Of a DNA stretch of 64,000 nucleotides, positions 24,866 through 33,878 are shown piece by piece. The notes beneath the pieces were generated by a model. That model was not told the origin of the DNA. It was given only the letters and a program-made list of their open reading frames with translations, and made no database searches. Position numbers and translations under genes: made by a program. Origin of the DNA: Bradyrhizobium sp. AZCC 1721 (lineage in GTDB: Bacteria > Pseudomonadota > Alphaproteobacteria > Rhizobiales > Xanthobacteraceae); NCBI RefSeq assembly GCF_036924715.1, contig NZ_JAZHSB010000001.1:4269001-4333000 (forward strand), read 5' to 3'. Within the stretch, counting starts at the first letter, position 1, and the number at the start of each line of letters is the position of its first letter.

Positions 24866-26464
24866 TCAGAAGTTACGCTGAGCGCGAATGTTCAGGAACA
24901 CAGTGCTCTGGTCCCGGAACTCGTAGGTGGCAACCGGCTTCGGGCTGGTAGCGCCCGGAGCTTGTGCCGTGATCGCACCCGTCATCTTCTGGTCGAGGAA
25001 GAACGCGCCGACTTCAGCCGAGAACGTCAGGTTCCTGACGGGGGTCCAGCGGGTGACCGCACCCACCATCGCAACATTGAAGTCCGGGTTGCAGGTGAAG
25101 TCGCCACTGAAAGAGCGACCCGTTACAGGGGCTGCGAAGGCCGCACAGTAGTTCGCGGTCGCTGTACCATTGTAGCGAACCTGGGCGTAGCTACCCCAGA
25201 GGCTGGTCGACCAGTAGGGATCCCAGTTGTGGTTGAACGCACCACGGACGCCCCAGGCATCCGTAAGCTCGATCTCGCCACCCGGGACGTATACGCCGTC
25301 ACTGGTGTAGCCAAAGCCGTAGCTCTGATAGGCTCCCGCACGGCTAGTATCGCCGAACATCGCAAAGTTCGGCGAAGTGCCGCTGGTGGAGATCACTGAC
25401 TTGGTGGAGCCCTTGGCGTAGGTGGCGTCGATCTTGAAGTCATCGCCCGCACCGGTCGGCAGATTCTTGATCTGCAAGGCCGCCATCACCGCGCCGCCCC
25501 ACTTCGAGTCGGGGTGACCGGAGATTTCCGACAGAGGCGTCGGCAAGCCCGCCGAGGTCAGCACGTTGTACGAAGGGTTCACGAGATGCGCCAAACCGCC
25601 AATCTGGAACAGACCCCAGGCCTGGTCGACGCGGATGTTGCCGACAATATCCGGAGCATGGACGCCACCATAGGCGTTCGGCGCAACTCCGAGCGTCGAG
25701 ACCGAACTGGACGGATTGGTTGCGAGTGCCGTGGGAGTAGCAGCGGTTGCCGGGAAAGTTGCCAGATATCCGATGGTCGTACGGTTGTACACGGTCGGTT
25801 CGTCCAGGCCGATGGTGGCCGACACGCCGTTGCCGAACTGCGCGGTGTACTGGATGTTGTTGACGCCGGTGACGTAGTCCGGACCGCCGATCAGGTTCGA
25901 GTTGTTGTTGCCCGGATAGCCGTTCCAGGGCGACGCAAAGGCCGAAACCGACTTACCGAAGGTGAAGCCTGCGAACTGCAGGAAGATCTGGTCGACCGCG
26001 ACATAGCCGTTGCCTGCGGAGTCAAGCAGGTTCGTGTTGTTGCCGAGGTTGGTCGCCAGCGAGTTCGGATTGAAGGTGGTGTTGCCGAGCGTGCTGAACT
26101 GGATGTTGGCCTGACCGAAGGTGCGGACAACGCCGTATTCAGTGGCGGTGCGGGTATCAACCGTCAGCGCCAGACGAGAACGGGCCGCGAAGTAGTTGGC
26201 GTAGCGGTTGCCCTGACCGATATCGCCGTTCCATGCCGGCGAGCCGTAGATGCCGCCGTTGAACGTGGTGTCGACGCGCAGATAACCACCCAGCTTGATG
26301 CAGGTGTCGGTGCCCGGGATATAGAAGAAACCCGCACCATACAGGGAGCAGATCCTCACGTACTCGACCGCTTTGGCCTTGACGGGAAGATCGGCCGCCT
26401 GAGCTCCGCTCATGGCGATCAGACCCGCCGCTGAGCCGAGAATAAGGCTCTTAACCATCTTCAT
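24866..26464 (-). CDS. Outer-membrane porin, Omp2b/RopA type (copy 2)
   Basis: 532 residues from the ATG at 26464, with GGAGGTTTAAC just upstream. Signal peptide MKMVKSLILGSAAGLIAMSG ending AQA, then the same ADLPVKAKAVEYVR...CSLYGAGFFYIPG N-terminus as copy 1. It also ends FRAQRNF. Blocks such as TSGTSPNFAMFGD and EISGHP.SKWGGAVMAALQIKN are shared with copy 1, while surface-loop regions and the last quarter differ. That pattern fits paralogues diversified in the exposed loops. Own promoter region and own terminator. Confidence 0.94.
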   Translation of the reverse strand: MKMVKSLILGSAAGLIAMSGAQAADLPVKAKAVEYVRICSLYGAGFFYIPGTDTCIKLGGYLRVDTTFNGGIYGSPAWNGDIGQGNRYANYFAARSRLALTVDTRTATEYGVVRTFGQANIQFSTLGNTTFNPNSLATNLGNNTNLLDSAGNGYVAVDQIFLQFAGFTFGKSVSAFASPWNGYPGNNNSNLIGGPDYVTGVNNIQYTAQFGNGVSATIGLDEPTVYNRTTIGYLATFPATAATPTALATNPSSSVSTLGVAPNAYGGVHAPDIVGNIRVDQAWGLFQIGGLAHLVNPSYNVLTSAGLPTPLSEISGHPDSKWGGAVMAALQIKNLPTGAGDDFKIDATYAKGSTKSVISTSGTSPNFAMFGDTSRAGAYQSYGFGYTSDGVYVPGGEIELTDAWGVRGAFNHNWDPYWSTSLWGSYAQVRYNGTATANYCAAFAAPVTGRSFSGDFTCNPDFNVAMVGAVTRWTPVRNLTFSAEVGAFFLDQKMTGAITAQAPGATSPKPVATYEFRDQSTVFLNIRAQRNF

Positions 26465-27322
26465 GTTAAACCTCCAAGTTGCTCTGTAGGGAAGGTTCCG
26501 GATCCGCTGGGTGAAACACCCTAAGGTTGGTTCCCTTGTCCCCTGAAACCCGCTTAGCCACTTCGCGCCTTCGGACACTCCCGCATGAACGCGAGGGACT
26601 TAAGCGAACCACCTAAAACGGGACGACCTCGGGATGCCCCCCTCCGTCGCCCGATCACAATTACCGAGGACTTCTGCACAAGCAACAAAGGAACCGCCTC
26701 GAACGGCCCGACTCCGCCCCTTTTCCGAAGGGTGTTGCACAAATAACACGTGTTTGTGATCGAAGTTTTTCTGCAAGGCTTTGTTTCTAATAGATATTTT
26801 TGATTAGTTCTATTTGACACGTGAATAGTTGCGTGGGCGGCGCAGCAAGCGGGTTCTGACCTCCGGGTGATCTCAATTGCGTCGAATCGAATGGTGGGAT
26901 TCGCCGAATCCGCATCGAACAAACGCGCATAGAAAAGGCGACGCGCGGCAGCCGGTTTGGGCGCGAGTCACGACAAGTATTATTAAGACTAAGCCGGCGC
27001 CCCCGCCGTCATGGTCAGTTTCGGCCGGCGGCTCCCAGGGAACCAGCTCACGAGGAACTGCCAAAGCCCCGGGATCGAAATGCATTCGCTTCGGGCGAAG
27101 ATGACGCCTTATATAAGCGCCTGCTCCCAAGCCCTTGGTCGGGGCTACATCCCCGGCGCCGAATCGAATGCGAAGCCTTGAAAAGAAGCGGTGTGAGCTG
27201 CTCCGCGGGATACGGGATCGACCGGAAGGAACGCCTGCGGCAGCACCGCCACCAAATAGCCCCGGCGTAACCTGAATCTGCCGCTTGCGGCTCGCCCTCG
27301 CGTCGGGCATATCCGCCCTCAT
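26465..27322. other. Gene-poor region upstream of porin 2
   Basis: 858 bases between porin 2 and the tRNA gene with no gene I can support. The open frames here have no family features. The part at about 26745-26830 is AT-rich for this genome and contains two CACGTG palindromes (near 26748 and 26818). It is the likely site of the porin 2 promoter and would imply a leader of roughly 300 bases. An undetected small RNA is possible. Confidence 0.5.
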
Positions 27323-27416
27323 GGAGCTGTGGCCGAGTGGCTGAAGGCGGCGGTTTGCTAAACCGTTATAGGGTTGTAAAGCCCTATCGAGGGTTCGAAT
27401 CCCTCCGGCTCCGCCA
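27323..27416 (+). tRNA. tRNA-Ser (anticodon GCU)
   Basis: The acceptor arm GGAGCTG pairs with CGGCTCC, discriminator G, CCA encoded at 27414-27416. The anticodon loop TTTGCTAAA gives GCT. The long variable arm (TTATAGGGTTGTAAAGCCCTAT) and T-arm GAGGGTTCGAATCCCTC are typical of a class II serine tRNA. It reads AGC and AGU codons. Confidence 0.95.
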
Positions 27417-27567
27417 ACCCGCCTTGTCCAGCCCAAGACGTCGGTAGCAGGTCTTGCCTGACGTCGCGCACACCCCATCACCGCGCCATTTGCGATGATG
27501 CTGGATCGTCTCTTGCCGTTGCGAGCGCATCCGATCAGCATCGGCCCAGCACGCAGTGGAGCGCAGC

Positions 27568-28527
27568 ATGAAAAAGGAAGAACTCGAAGCAATCCTCGGC
27601 GATGGCGAGAACACGCCTGATCTCGGCCCGATCGAAGACCACCTTCATGCCATCGCAACGGAAGCAGACCTTCCTGATTTCGCCATCGCGGTTTGTACGG
27701 CGAGGATCGAAGAAGCCGCGCCGAAATTGCGCGCCGTCCTCGAGAGCGCTGCGGATGGCGAGGCCTTGTCAGATGATGAAAGCCTGCTGCTGTTCCGCGG
27801 GCTTCATATCCTGGGCGGAGCTCGTAACCGCGAAGCGTGCCAGCCGCTGCTGCGTCTGCTGCGCCGGCCCTATGAAGATGTCGACTTCCTGCTGGGCGAC
27901 ACCGTCACCGAGAGCCTGGCCAAAATCGTCGCTGGCGTATTCGATGGCGATACCGACGGCTTGTTGGCCTTGATTGCCGACAGCTCGATCGACGGATTCA
28001 TCCGTGAAGCATTGTTTGGCGCAGCGACCTTCCTGGCATGGGAGCGCCGCATCGAGCGCGATCGGCTAAAGGGATTTCTTGTCCGGTTCCATGAGGAACG
28101 GCCGGAAGACGGCGATCAGGCCTGGGTCGGCTGGCTGCGGGCGATCGCCCTGCTCGGCCTGCGCGACCTGGTGCCGCTGGTTGACAAGGCCTTCCACGAA
28201 GACCGCATTCCCGAGGAGTGGATCGGTCGCCCTGACTTTGATGAGTATCTTGCCGAAGCCGAACGCGCGCCCGACGACATCGACCGGTTCGCGCAAGCCA
28301 ATCTCGGTTACATCGAGGATGTGCTCGAATCGCTGGCCTGGGTGCGCAGGTCCGAAGACGACGTGTTCGAAGGAGACGATGAGAAATCGCCCTGGGCCGA
28401 TTTCGTGTATCCGAACGAGCCGGTCAGAAATCCCTGGCGCCACGTCGGACGTAACGATCCATGTCCCTGCGGGAGCGGCAAGAAAGCAAAGAAATGCTGC
28501 CTTGCCAACGGAGAGCCGCCGGCGTGA
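27568..28527 (+). CDS. HEAT-like protein with C-terminal SEC-C zinc motif
   Basis: 319 residues from the ATG at 27568; a GTG four codons earlier is possible. The body is alpha-helical and acidic, resembling the DUF1186 family, with paired helices over residues 1-260. The last 30 residues carry GRNDPCPCGSGKKAKKCCL, the SEC-C zinc-binding motif also found at the SecA C-terminus. SEC-C modules bind ribosomes or SecB-like partners in known cases. Specific role unknown. Stands alone downstream of tRNA-Ser. Confidence 0.8.
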   Translation: MKKEELEAILGDGENTPDLGPIEDHLHAIATEADLPDFAIAVCTARIEEAAPKLRAVLESAADGEALSDDESLLLFRGLHILGGARNREACQPLLRLLRRPYEDVDFLLGDTVTESLAKIVAGVFDGDTDGLLALIADSSIDGFIREALFGAATFLAWERRIERDRLKGFLVRFHEERPEDGDQAWVGWLRAIALLGLRDLVPLVDKAFHEDRIPEEWIGRPDFDEYLAEAERAPDDIDRFAQANLGYIEDVLESLAWVRRSEDDVFEGDDEKSPWADFVYPNEPVRNPWRHVGRNDPCPCGSGKKAKKCCLANGEPPA

Positions 28528-28539
28528 CGCCGGCGACTT

Positions 28540-28806
28540 TCAATGCGCAGTCATCCACGCACGCGCCTCGCGTTGCGCGGTGGCGATTTCGGCATCTGAC
28601 ATCATGGCGGCCACCTCGCGGCGCATGGAGATTGCATCCGCGCGTCCCTTCAGCGCGGCGAGATTGAACCATTTGTGAGCCGCGACGAGATTAACCACGC
28701 CGGAACGGCCGCTCGCCCAGTAAAGGCCGCGCTCGAACAGCACATCCGGAATCGCGGTCGCCTCCACCGGAATTGCGTTGTCGAGATCGATCTGCCCCTG
28801 AAACAT
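28540..28806 (-). CDS. Small Sel1/TPR-like protein
   Basis: 88 residues. LFERGLYWASGRSGVVNLVAAHKWFNLAALKGRADA matches one Sel1-type repeat with the usual A..W...AA pattern. The remainder, ending EIATAQREARAWMTAH, is helical. Short Sel1-repeat proteins of this kind are frequent in Rhizobiales and presumably mediate protein contacts. It converges with the SEC-C gene. Function unknown. Confidence 0.75.
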   Translation of the reverse strand: MFQGQIDLDNAIPVEATAIPDVLFERGLYWASGRSGVVNLVAAHKWFNLAALKGRADAISMRREVAAMMSDAEIATAQREARAWMTAH

Positions 28807-29737
28807 CTGTAGCCCCTTCTTATCGTTGCCGCCCTCCCCCGAGCGCGGCCCCTGTCCACTGTTGACATCCCCGGCGCGCGATCAGCAAAAGTGGAAACCG
28901 GTTTTGCGTCCGATCGCGCAGCCCTTATTTAGAAGAGCGCATGATCTGATCGCCAAACCGCTTACACTTTGGCGGATCATGCGCGTGCCGTTTTTCGGTC
29001 TGTTGTTGGGATGATCATGGCTGAACAAATTTGAAGGGCAGTTTAAGGTTCGCGATGAACGGGGTGTAAACGCGCACTTTGCGCCGTCGAACACGCAATC
29101 GCAGAAGTATCTGCGGCACAGGGAGAAGTGGCCAATCGTGAAAGTCGGTTTACCCTGCGGCTTCGCGGAACGATAACCATTGCGGCCAATGTCGGTGTCA
29201 TCATTCACCCCGTCACCCGATCGGGGCGTTGACGGTTCCAGCAGATAACCCGGCGTTGCGCCGCGCTGCGGCCATGCGAGTTCAAGGCGTGCCGGATAAC
29301 CGAAACGCGCCAGAACCGGAGCGACAGGCGGAACCGAACCGGCGGGGCCAACAAACAATGAAGGGAGTTTGGAAAACTTCAGCGCCGGACGCCTGATGCG
29401 CGGGCTGTCGGAGCGCTCCAGCGAAAGCGGGCGTTCCGGGGGCAAGTACGCCCCAGGGGAACGAGGGCGTCGGCGAACACGTCAGGACCAGATTTCAAGC
29501 CGGGCTTTTGGCCCCGATGAAATTGCGGGCAGTTAAGGATACCCGCACCGAACGAAGAAAACCTGTTTCTTCTGCCGGACCGGTTTGAAAGAGCAAGCTC
29601 TTCCGAAATACGATCCAGCCGTTTGACCTGATGTCTCGCCGACACCCTCTTTCGTCGACCAGAGCCTTCAGCGTTTCGTCTTGGGGCTCGGGTGACGTGC
29701 CGGCATCGAACCGCCGGCAATTTTCAAAGAAGCGAAC
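28807..29737. other. Gene-poor region with intergenic repeat remnants
   Basis: 931 bases without a gene I can support. At 28885-28990 there are degenerate pieces of a dispersed repeat (GTGGAAACCGGTTTTGCG and the paired GCATGATC / GATCATGC). Short open frames on both strands lack ribosome binding sites and family features. The region may be decayed sequence or hold an unrecognised RNA. Confidence 0.5.
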
Positions 29738-29830
29738 TTACTTCTTCTTCTTGGCGACCTTGCGGGTCTTCTTCGCAGTCTTCTTCACTGCGCTCTTCGC
29801 TTTCTTCGCCTTCTTAGCCTTCTTAGCCAT
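29738..29830 (-). CDS. Lys/Ala-rich 30-residue basic peptide (histone-H1-like)
   Basis: The frame encodes 30 residues beginning MAKKAKKAKKAKSAVKKTAK, with 16 lysines. It has an excellent ribosome binding site, AGGAGGGCAAC, right before the ATG at 29830 and a TAA stop at 29738. The composition resembles the Lys/Ala-rich tails of bacterial histone-H1-like and HU-type proteins, so DNA or RNA binding is the natural guess. It stands alone. The leader contains a separated 8-bp inverted repeat whose proximal arm abuts the ribosome binding site. It is too short for normal gene callers; expression should be tested. Confidence 0.7.
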   Translation of the reverse strand: MAKKAKKAKKAKSAVKKTAKKTRKVAKKKK

Positions 29831-30385
29831 GTTGCCCTCCTAATGTAGTGAGATGGCTCGTTAGTCGCTGCGTGCACTCGGGAATCGAGATGCACTACAT
29901 CCCGAATACACCAACACATTCAAAAAAACAGCGTCCCACTTAAGGAAGTGTTGACGCAGCGATTGGAGCGCGCGCGAAGCACTTCGTTCGATGGCACAAC
30001 GATCGATGCGCATGTCGATGCAAAAAGTGCCGCAACGACCGACATCGGCGTTTGTCAAGATTGCAAGAAGCGCCTGTGCCGCAGCACTTTCTTGAATTCG
30101 CGCAAACCACGTTCGATGCACACTCGATGTCGTCGCGACTCACTGATGCCGCGGAAACGTCATGTGCGCGGACTCTGAGTCGCAAATTTTGGCAATAAAA
30201 AAATTTTCGTGGGTACAGGGTTGGCGTCTCATCGCCGCTCGCCAAAACCGAACTTTTTTGCGAATCGCGAAGACCGATTCGCAACTGCGCTATCGGGCGC
30301 GCGGGTGAATGTCAGATCGCGATGGACGATCGAAACACGCTCGCGCGCATCAATCAACGACGGAGTCGTCCCGTTACGGGACGCC
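29831..30385. other. Gene-poor region between peptide gene and gatB
   Basis: 555 bases with no gene I can support. It holds the leader of the Lys/Ala-rich peptide gene, an AT-rich patch near 30188-30205 and, next to the gatB stop, a short hairpin TCCCGTTACGGGA at about 30369-30381 that may end the gat transcript. Confidence 0.5.
29843..29900 (-). promoter_or_regulatory. Inverted repeat in leader of the Lys/Ala-rich peptide gene
   Basis: ATGTAGTG at 29843-29850 and CACTACAT at 29893-29900 are exact complements 42 bases apart. The proximal arm ends three bases before the AGGAGGG ribosome binding site. Pairing in the mRNA could affect ribosome access. A DNA-bound dimer is the other possibility. 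Confidence 0.5.
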
Positions 30386-31870
30386 TCAGATGCCGAGCTT
30401 CGTCTTCAGGAGATCGTTGACTGCTTGCGGATTGGCTTTGCCGCCGGACTGCTTCATCACCTGGCCGACGAACCAGCCCGCGAGCTGCGGCTTGGCTTTC
30501 GCCTGCGCGACCTTGTCCGGATTGGCGGCGATGATGTCGTCGACGACCTTCTCGATTGCGCCCAAGTCAGTGACCTGCTTCATGCCGCGCGCCTCGACCA
30601 GCTCGCGCGGGTCGCCGCCTTCGGTCCAGACGATCTCGAACAGGTCCTTTGCGATCTTGCCGGAGATCGTGCCCTCGCCGATCAGGCCGACGATCGCGGC
30701 CAACTGCGCCGCCGACACTGGCGACGCCGTAATGCCATGGCCTTCCTTGTTGAGGCGTCCGAACAGCTCGTTGATCACCCAATTGGCGGCGAGCTTGCCG
30801 TCGCGCGCCTTGTCCGCAAGTCCATCCAGCACGGTCTCATAGAAGACCGCGCTCTCACGCTCGGCCACCAGCACGCCGGCATCGTAGGGTGACAGGCCGA
30901 GGCTCTCGATGAAGCGCGCCTTCTTCTGGTCCGGCAATTCCGGCAGCTTCGCCTTGAGCTCATCGACATAGCTTTGCGTGAACTCGAGCGGCAGCAGGTC
31001 GGGATCGGGGAAATAGCGATAGTCGTGCGCCTCTTCCTTGGAGCGCATCGATCGCGTCTCGCCCTTGTTGGGGTCGAACAGGCGCGTCTCCTGGTCGATC
31101 GTGCCGCCATCCTCGATGATCTCGATCTGGCGCCGGGCCTCGTACTCGATCGCCTGGCCGATGAAGTTGATCGAGTTCATGTTCTTGATTTCGCAGCGGG
31201 TGCCGAGCGGTCCGCCGGGCTTTCGTACGGAAACGTTCACATCGGCGCGCAACGAGCCCTTCTCCATGTCGCCGTCGCAGGTACCGAGATAGCGCAGGAT
31301 CGAGCGCAGCTTGGTCACATAGGCCTTGGCCTGCTCGGCGTCGCGGATATCGGGTTTTGACACGATCTCCATCAGCGCCACGCCGCAGCGGTTGAGGTCG
31401 ACATAGGACATGGCCGGTGCCTGATCGTGCAGCAATTTGCCCGCATCCTGTTCCAGGTGCAGCCGCTCGATCCCGATGGTGGCGGTTCTGCCGCCGTCGA
31501 GTTCGACCACGATCTCGCCCTCGCCCACCACGGGCGACTTGTACTGGCTGATCTGGTAGCCCTGCGGCGAGTCCGGATAGAAATAGTTCTTGCGGTCGAA
31601 CACCGAGCGCAGGTTGATCTTGGCGTTAAGGCCGAGCCCGGTTCGGACAGCCTGCTTGACGCATTCCTCGTTGATGACCGGCAGCATGCCCGGCATCGCG
31701 GCATCGACCAGCGACACATGGCTGTTCGGCTCGCCGCCGAATTCGGTCGAAGCGCCCGAGAACAGTTTTGACTTCGAGGTGACCTGGGCGTGCACCTCCA
31801 TCCCGATCACGACTTCCCAGTCGCCGGTCTGGCCCTTGATCAATTTTCCCGGTTTGACTGACACGGTCAT
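30386..31870 (-). CDS. gatB: Asp-tRNA(Asn)/Glu-tRNA(Gln) amidotransferase subunit B
   Basis: 494 residues from the ATG at 31870, which has GGAGGTG upstream and overlaps the preceding stop by four bases. DWEVVIGMEVHAQVTSKSKLFSG and YFYPDSPQGYQISQYKSPVV are GatB signatures. The C-terminal YqeY-like tail domain ends KANPQAVNDLLKTKLGI. With GatA and GatC it converts Glu-tRNA(Gln) or Asp-tRNA(Asn) to the correct aminoacyl-tRNA. Last gene of the operon. Confidence 0.96.
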   Translation of the reverse strand: MTVSVKPGKLIKGQTGDWEVVIGMEVHAQVTSKSKLFSGASTEFGGEPNSHVSLVDAAMPGMLPVINEECVKQAVRTGLGLNAKINLRSVFDRKNYFYPDSPQGYQISQYKSPVVGEGEIVVELDGGRTATIGIERLHLEQDAGKLLHDQAPAMSYVDLNRCGVALMEIVSKPDIRDAEQAKAYVTKLRSILRYLGTCDGDMEKGSLRADVNVSVRKPGGPLGTRCEIKNMNSINFIGQAIEYEARRQIEIIEDGGTIDQETRLFDPNKGETRSMRSKEEAHDYRYFPDPDLLPLEFTQSYVDELKAKLPELPDQKKARFIESLGLSPYDAGVLVAERESAVFYETVLDGLADKARDGKLAANWVINELFGRLNKEGHGITASPVSAAQLAAIVGLIGEGTISGKIAKDLFEIVWTEGGDPRELVEARGMKQVTDLGAIEKVVDDIIAANPDKVAQAKAKPQLAGWFVGQVMKQSGGKANPQAVNDLLKTKLGI

Positions 31871-32160
31871 GCTTTTCCACCTCCGAGCAGCGCGGACACG
31901 ATCCGCTCCCATTCGGCTTCCAGAGAATCCTTCGCCACCGGCTGGCCGGCCTGGCGATACCAATAGCCGGCATTGCCGAGATCGCCTTCGACCCGGTGCA
32001 GATAGGCGTGCACCCAGGCGGCGTTCGCATCGCTCTCGTCCTGAACGATCTTGTGCGCCCGGTCCCAGTCGCCCTTGGCAGCCCACCACAACGCGGCCAG
32101 CGGCGGCTCGAGGCCCGGCGCGGGCGCTGCATCCGTCAGGCTGGCGCGGAAATCCGGCAT
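31867..32160 (-). CDS. Small conserved protein between gatA and gatB
   Basis: 97 residues from the ATG at 32160, one base after the gatA stop; its own stop overlaps the gatB start (ATGA). The sequence PPLAALWWAAKGDWDRAHKIVQ and HAYLHRVEGDLGNAGYWYRQAGQP looks like a pair of TPR-like helices rich in Trp and Tyr. I recognise it only as a hypothetical protein kept in this position in related genomes. Tight coupling suggests a role connected with the amidotransferase, or simply operon membership. Confidence 0.8.
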   Translation of the reverse strand: MPDFRASLTDAAPAPGLEPPLAALWWAAKGDWDRAHKIVQDESDANAAWVHAYLHRVEGDLGNAGYWYRQAGQPVAKDSLEAEWERIVSALLGGGKA

Positions 32161-32161
32161 G

Positions 32162-33637
32162 TCACCACCAGCGCGGCGGCGTGAAGCGGCCGGCCGCCTG
32201 CTCCACGACTTCGCCGAGCGAGAATAGCGTCTCCTCATCGAACGGACGGCCGATCAACTGCAGTCCAAGCGGCAGTCCCTGCGCATCCTTGCCGGCCGGC
32301 ACGGCGATGCCCGGCAGCCCCGCCATGTTCACCGTCACCGTAAAAATGTCGTTGAGATACATTTCGACCGGATCGGCGCCGCCTTTTTCGCCGACGCCGA
32401 ACGCGGCCGAGGGCGTCGCGGGCGTCAGGATCGCGCTGATGCCCTTGGCGAAGCAATCTTCAAAATCCTTCTTGATCAGCGTGCGGACTTTTTGCGCGCG
32501 CAGATAATAGGCATCGTAATAGCCGGCCGAGAGCACATAAGTGCCGATCATGACGCGGCGACGCACTTCATCGCCAAATCCTTCCGCGCGGGTGTTCTCG
32601 TACAACTCGCCTATGCTGCGGCCCGGCACGCGCAGGCCGTACCGCACGCCATCGTAGCGCGCGAGGTTGGACGAGGCTTCCGCCGGCGCCACAATGTAAT
32701 AGGCCGGCAGCGCGTATTTGGTGTGCGGCAGCGACACCTCGACCAGTTCGGCGCCGGCCGCTTTCAGCCATGCCGCGCCTTCGCTCCAGAGCTTTTCGAT
32801 TTCCGCCGGCATGCCGTCGAGGCGATACTCTTTCGGGATACCGATCCTCATCCCTTTCACGGACTTGCCGACGGCGGCTTCGTAGTCGGGCACGCCGATG
32901 TCGACCGAGGTCGTGTCCTTTGGGTCGTGGCCGGCCATCGAGCGCATCAGGATCGCGGAATCGCGCACCGTGCGCGCGATCGGACCGGCCTGATCGAGCG
33001 AGGACGCGAACGCCACGATGCCCCAACGCGAGCAGCGGCCGTAGGTCGGCTTGACGCCGACGGTTGCGGTGAAGGCGGCGGGCTGGCGGATCGAACCGCC
33101 GGTATCGGTCGCAGTCGCGCCCATGCAGAGCAGCGCTGCCACCGCGGATGCTGATCCACCGGACGAGCCGCCCGGCACCAGCGTGGTGTTGGAACCCTCG
33201 CGCCGCCACGGATTGACCACCGGGCCGAAGCACGAGGTTTCGTTCGACGAGCCCATCGCGAATTCGTCATTGTTGAGCTTGCCGAGCATCACGGCGCCGT
33301 CGCGCCAGAGCTGCGAGGTCACGGTGGATTCATACGGCGGCACGAAGTTGCCGAGGATTTTCGAGCACGCGGTGGTGCGCACATCTTTCGTTGCGAACAG
33401 GTCCTTGATGCCGAGCGGAATGCCGGCAAGCGGCCCGCCCTCGCCCTTGGCAATCTTCGCATCGACGGTACGCGCCATGGCACGCGCCTGGTCGGGCGTT
33501 TCCAGCACGAAGGCATTGAGCGAACGCGCCGCTTCAATCGCGGCGAGATGCGCGTCCGTCAGTTCAAGCGAGGTGAAAGACTTGCTCGCGAGGCCCTCGC
33601 GGGCCTCCGCGATCGTCAGAGATGTCAGGTCGGTCAT
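32162..33637 (-). CDS. gatA: Asp-tRNA(Asn)/Glu-tRNA(Gln) amidotransferase subunit A
   Basis: 491 residues. The amidase-signature catalytic triad is visible: Lys78 in GIPLGIKDLFATK, the cis-Ser158 in VPGGSSGGSASAVAA and Ser182 in TDTGGSIRQPAA. It hydrolyses glutamine to supply ammonia for transamidation on GatB. Its start overlaps the stop of the 71-residue gene upstream (ATGA at 33634-33637) and a small gene follows one base after its stop. Confidence 0.96.
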   Translation of the reverse strand: MTDLTSLTIAEAREGLASKSFTSLELTDAHLAAIEAARSLNAFVLETPDQARAMARTVDAKIAKGEGGPLAGIPLGIKDLFATKDVRTTACSKILGNFVPPYESTVTSQLWRDGAVMLGKLNNDEFAMGSSNETSCFGPVVNPWRREGSNTTLVPGGSSGGSASAVAALLCMGATATDTGGSIRQPAAFTATVGVKPTYGRCSRWGIVAFASSLDQAGPIARTVRDSAILMRSMAGHDPKDTTSVDIGVPDYEAAVGKSVKGMRIGIPKEYRLDGMPAEIEKLWSEGAAWLKAAGAELVEVSLPHTKYALPAYYIVAPAEASSNLARYDGVRYGLRVPGRSIGELYENTRAEGFGDEVRRRVMIGTYVLSAGYYDAYYLRAQKVRTLIKKDFEDCFAKGISAILTPATPSAAFGVGEKGGADPVEMYLNDIFTVTVNMAGLPGIAVPAGKDAQGLPLGLQLIGRPFDEETLFSLGEVVEQAAGRFTPPRWW

Positions 33638-33849
33638 TTATTGATCGGGCTGCAGAAGAACGGAGAAAGCGTCTTGTCGTTGGCGGGGCTGTTCGATTCC
33701 TGGGCGCGCGCCTTGTCGGCTGCCTCGAGCTGATCGAGCACGGCATCCATCGCCTTGTCGGGATCGGCGGCCTTGCCCTGCCGCTCCATCGCGTCGAGAT
33801 AGTTCATGTAGGCCTGATAGGCCTTTTCATCGTCGCAGAGCAGACACAT
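33634..33849 (-). CDS. Small hypothetical protein between gatC and gatA
   Basis: 71 residues. It begins MCLLCDDEKAYQAYMNYLDAME with a CxxC pair near the N-terminus, continues as a charged helix (DPDKAMDAVLDQLEAADKARAQ) and ends with a Cys in SPFFCSPINK. No named family is recognised. Its stop overlaps the gatA start by four bases and it lies 29 bases after gatC, so it is part of the gat operon. Confidence 0.75.
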   Translation of the reverse strand: MCLLCDDEKAYQAYMNYLDAMERQGKAADPDKAMDAVLDQLEAADKARAQESNSPANDKTLSPFFCSPINK

Positions 33850-33878
33850 CGGACTTCCGATCTAAAACAGAGTAGATG

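Noticed and set aside
26873..27658. Minus-strand frame of 261 codons over tRNA-Ser
   Set aside because: It runs through a complete tRNA gene and into the start of the SEC-C gene, with no domain or ribosome site.
29267..29389. Plus-strand frame of about 40 codons beginning MRVQGVPDNRNAP
   Set aside because: No ribosome binding site and no family evidence; kept out although its composition is not implausible.
28882..29445. Minus-strand frame of 187 codons in the gene-poor region
   Set aside because: Contains repeat remnants, no ribosome site and no recognisable family; considered non-coding.
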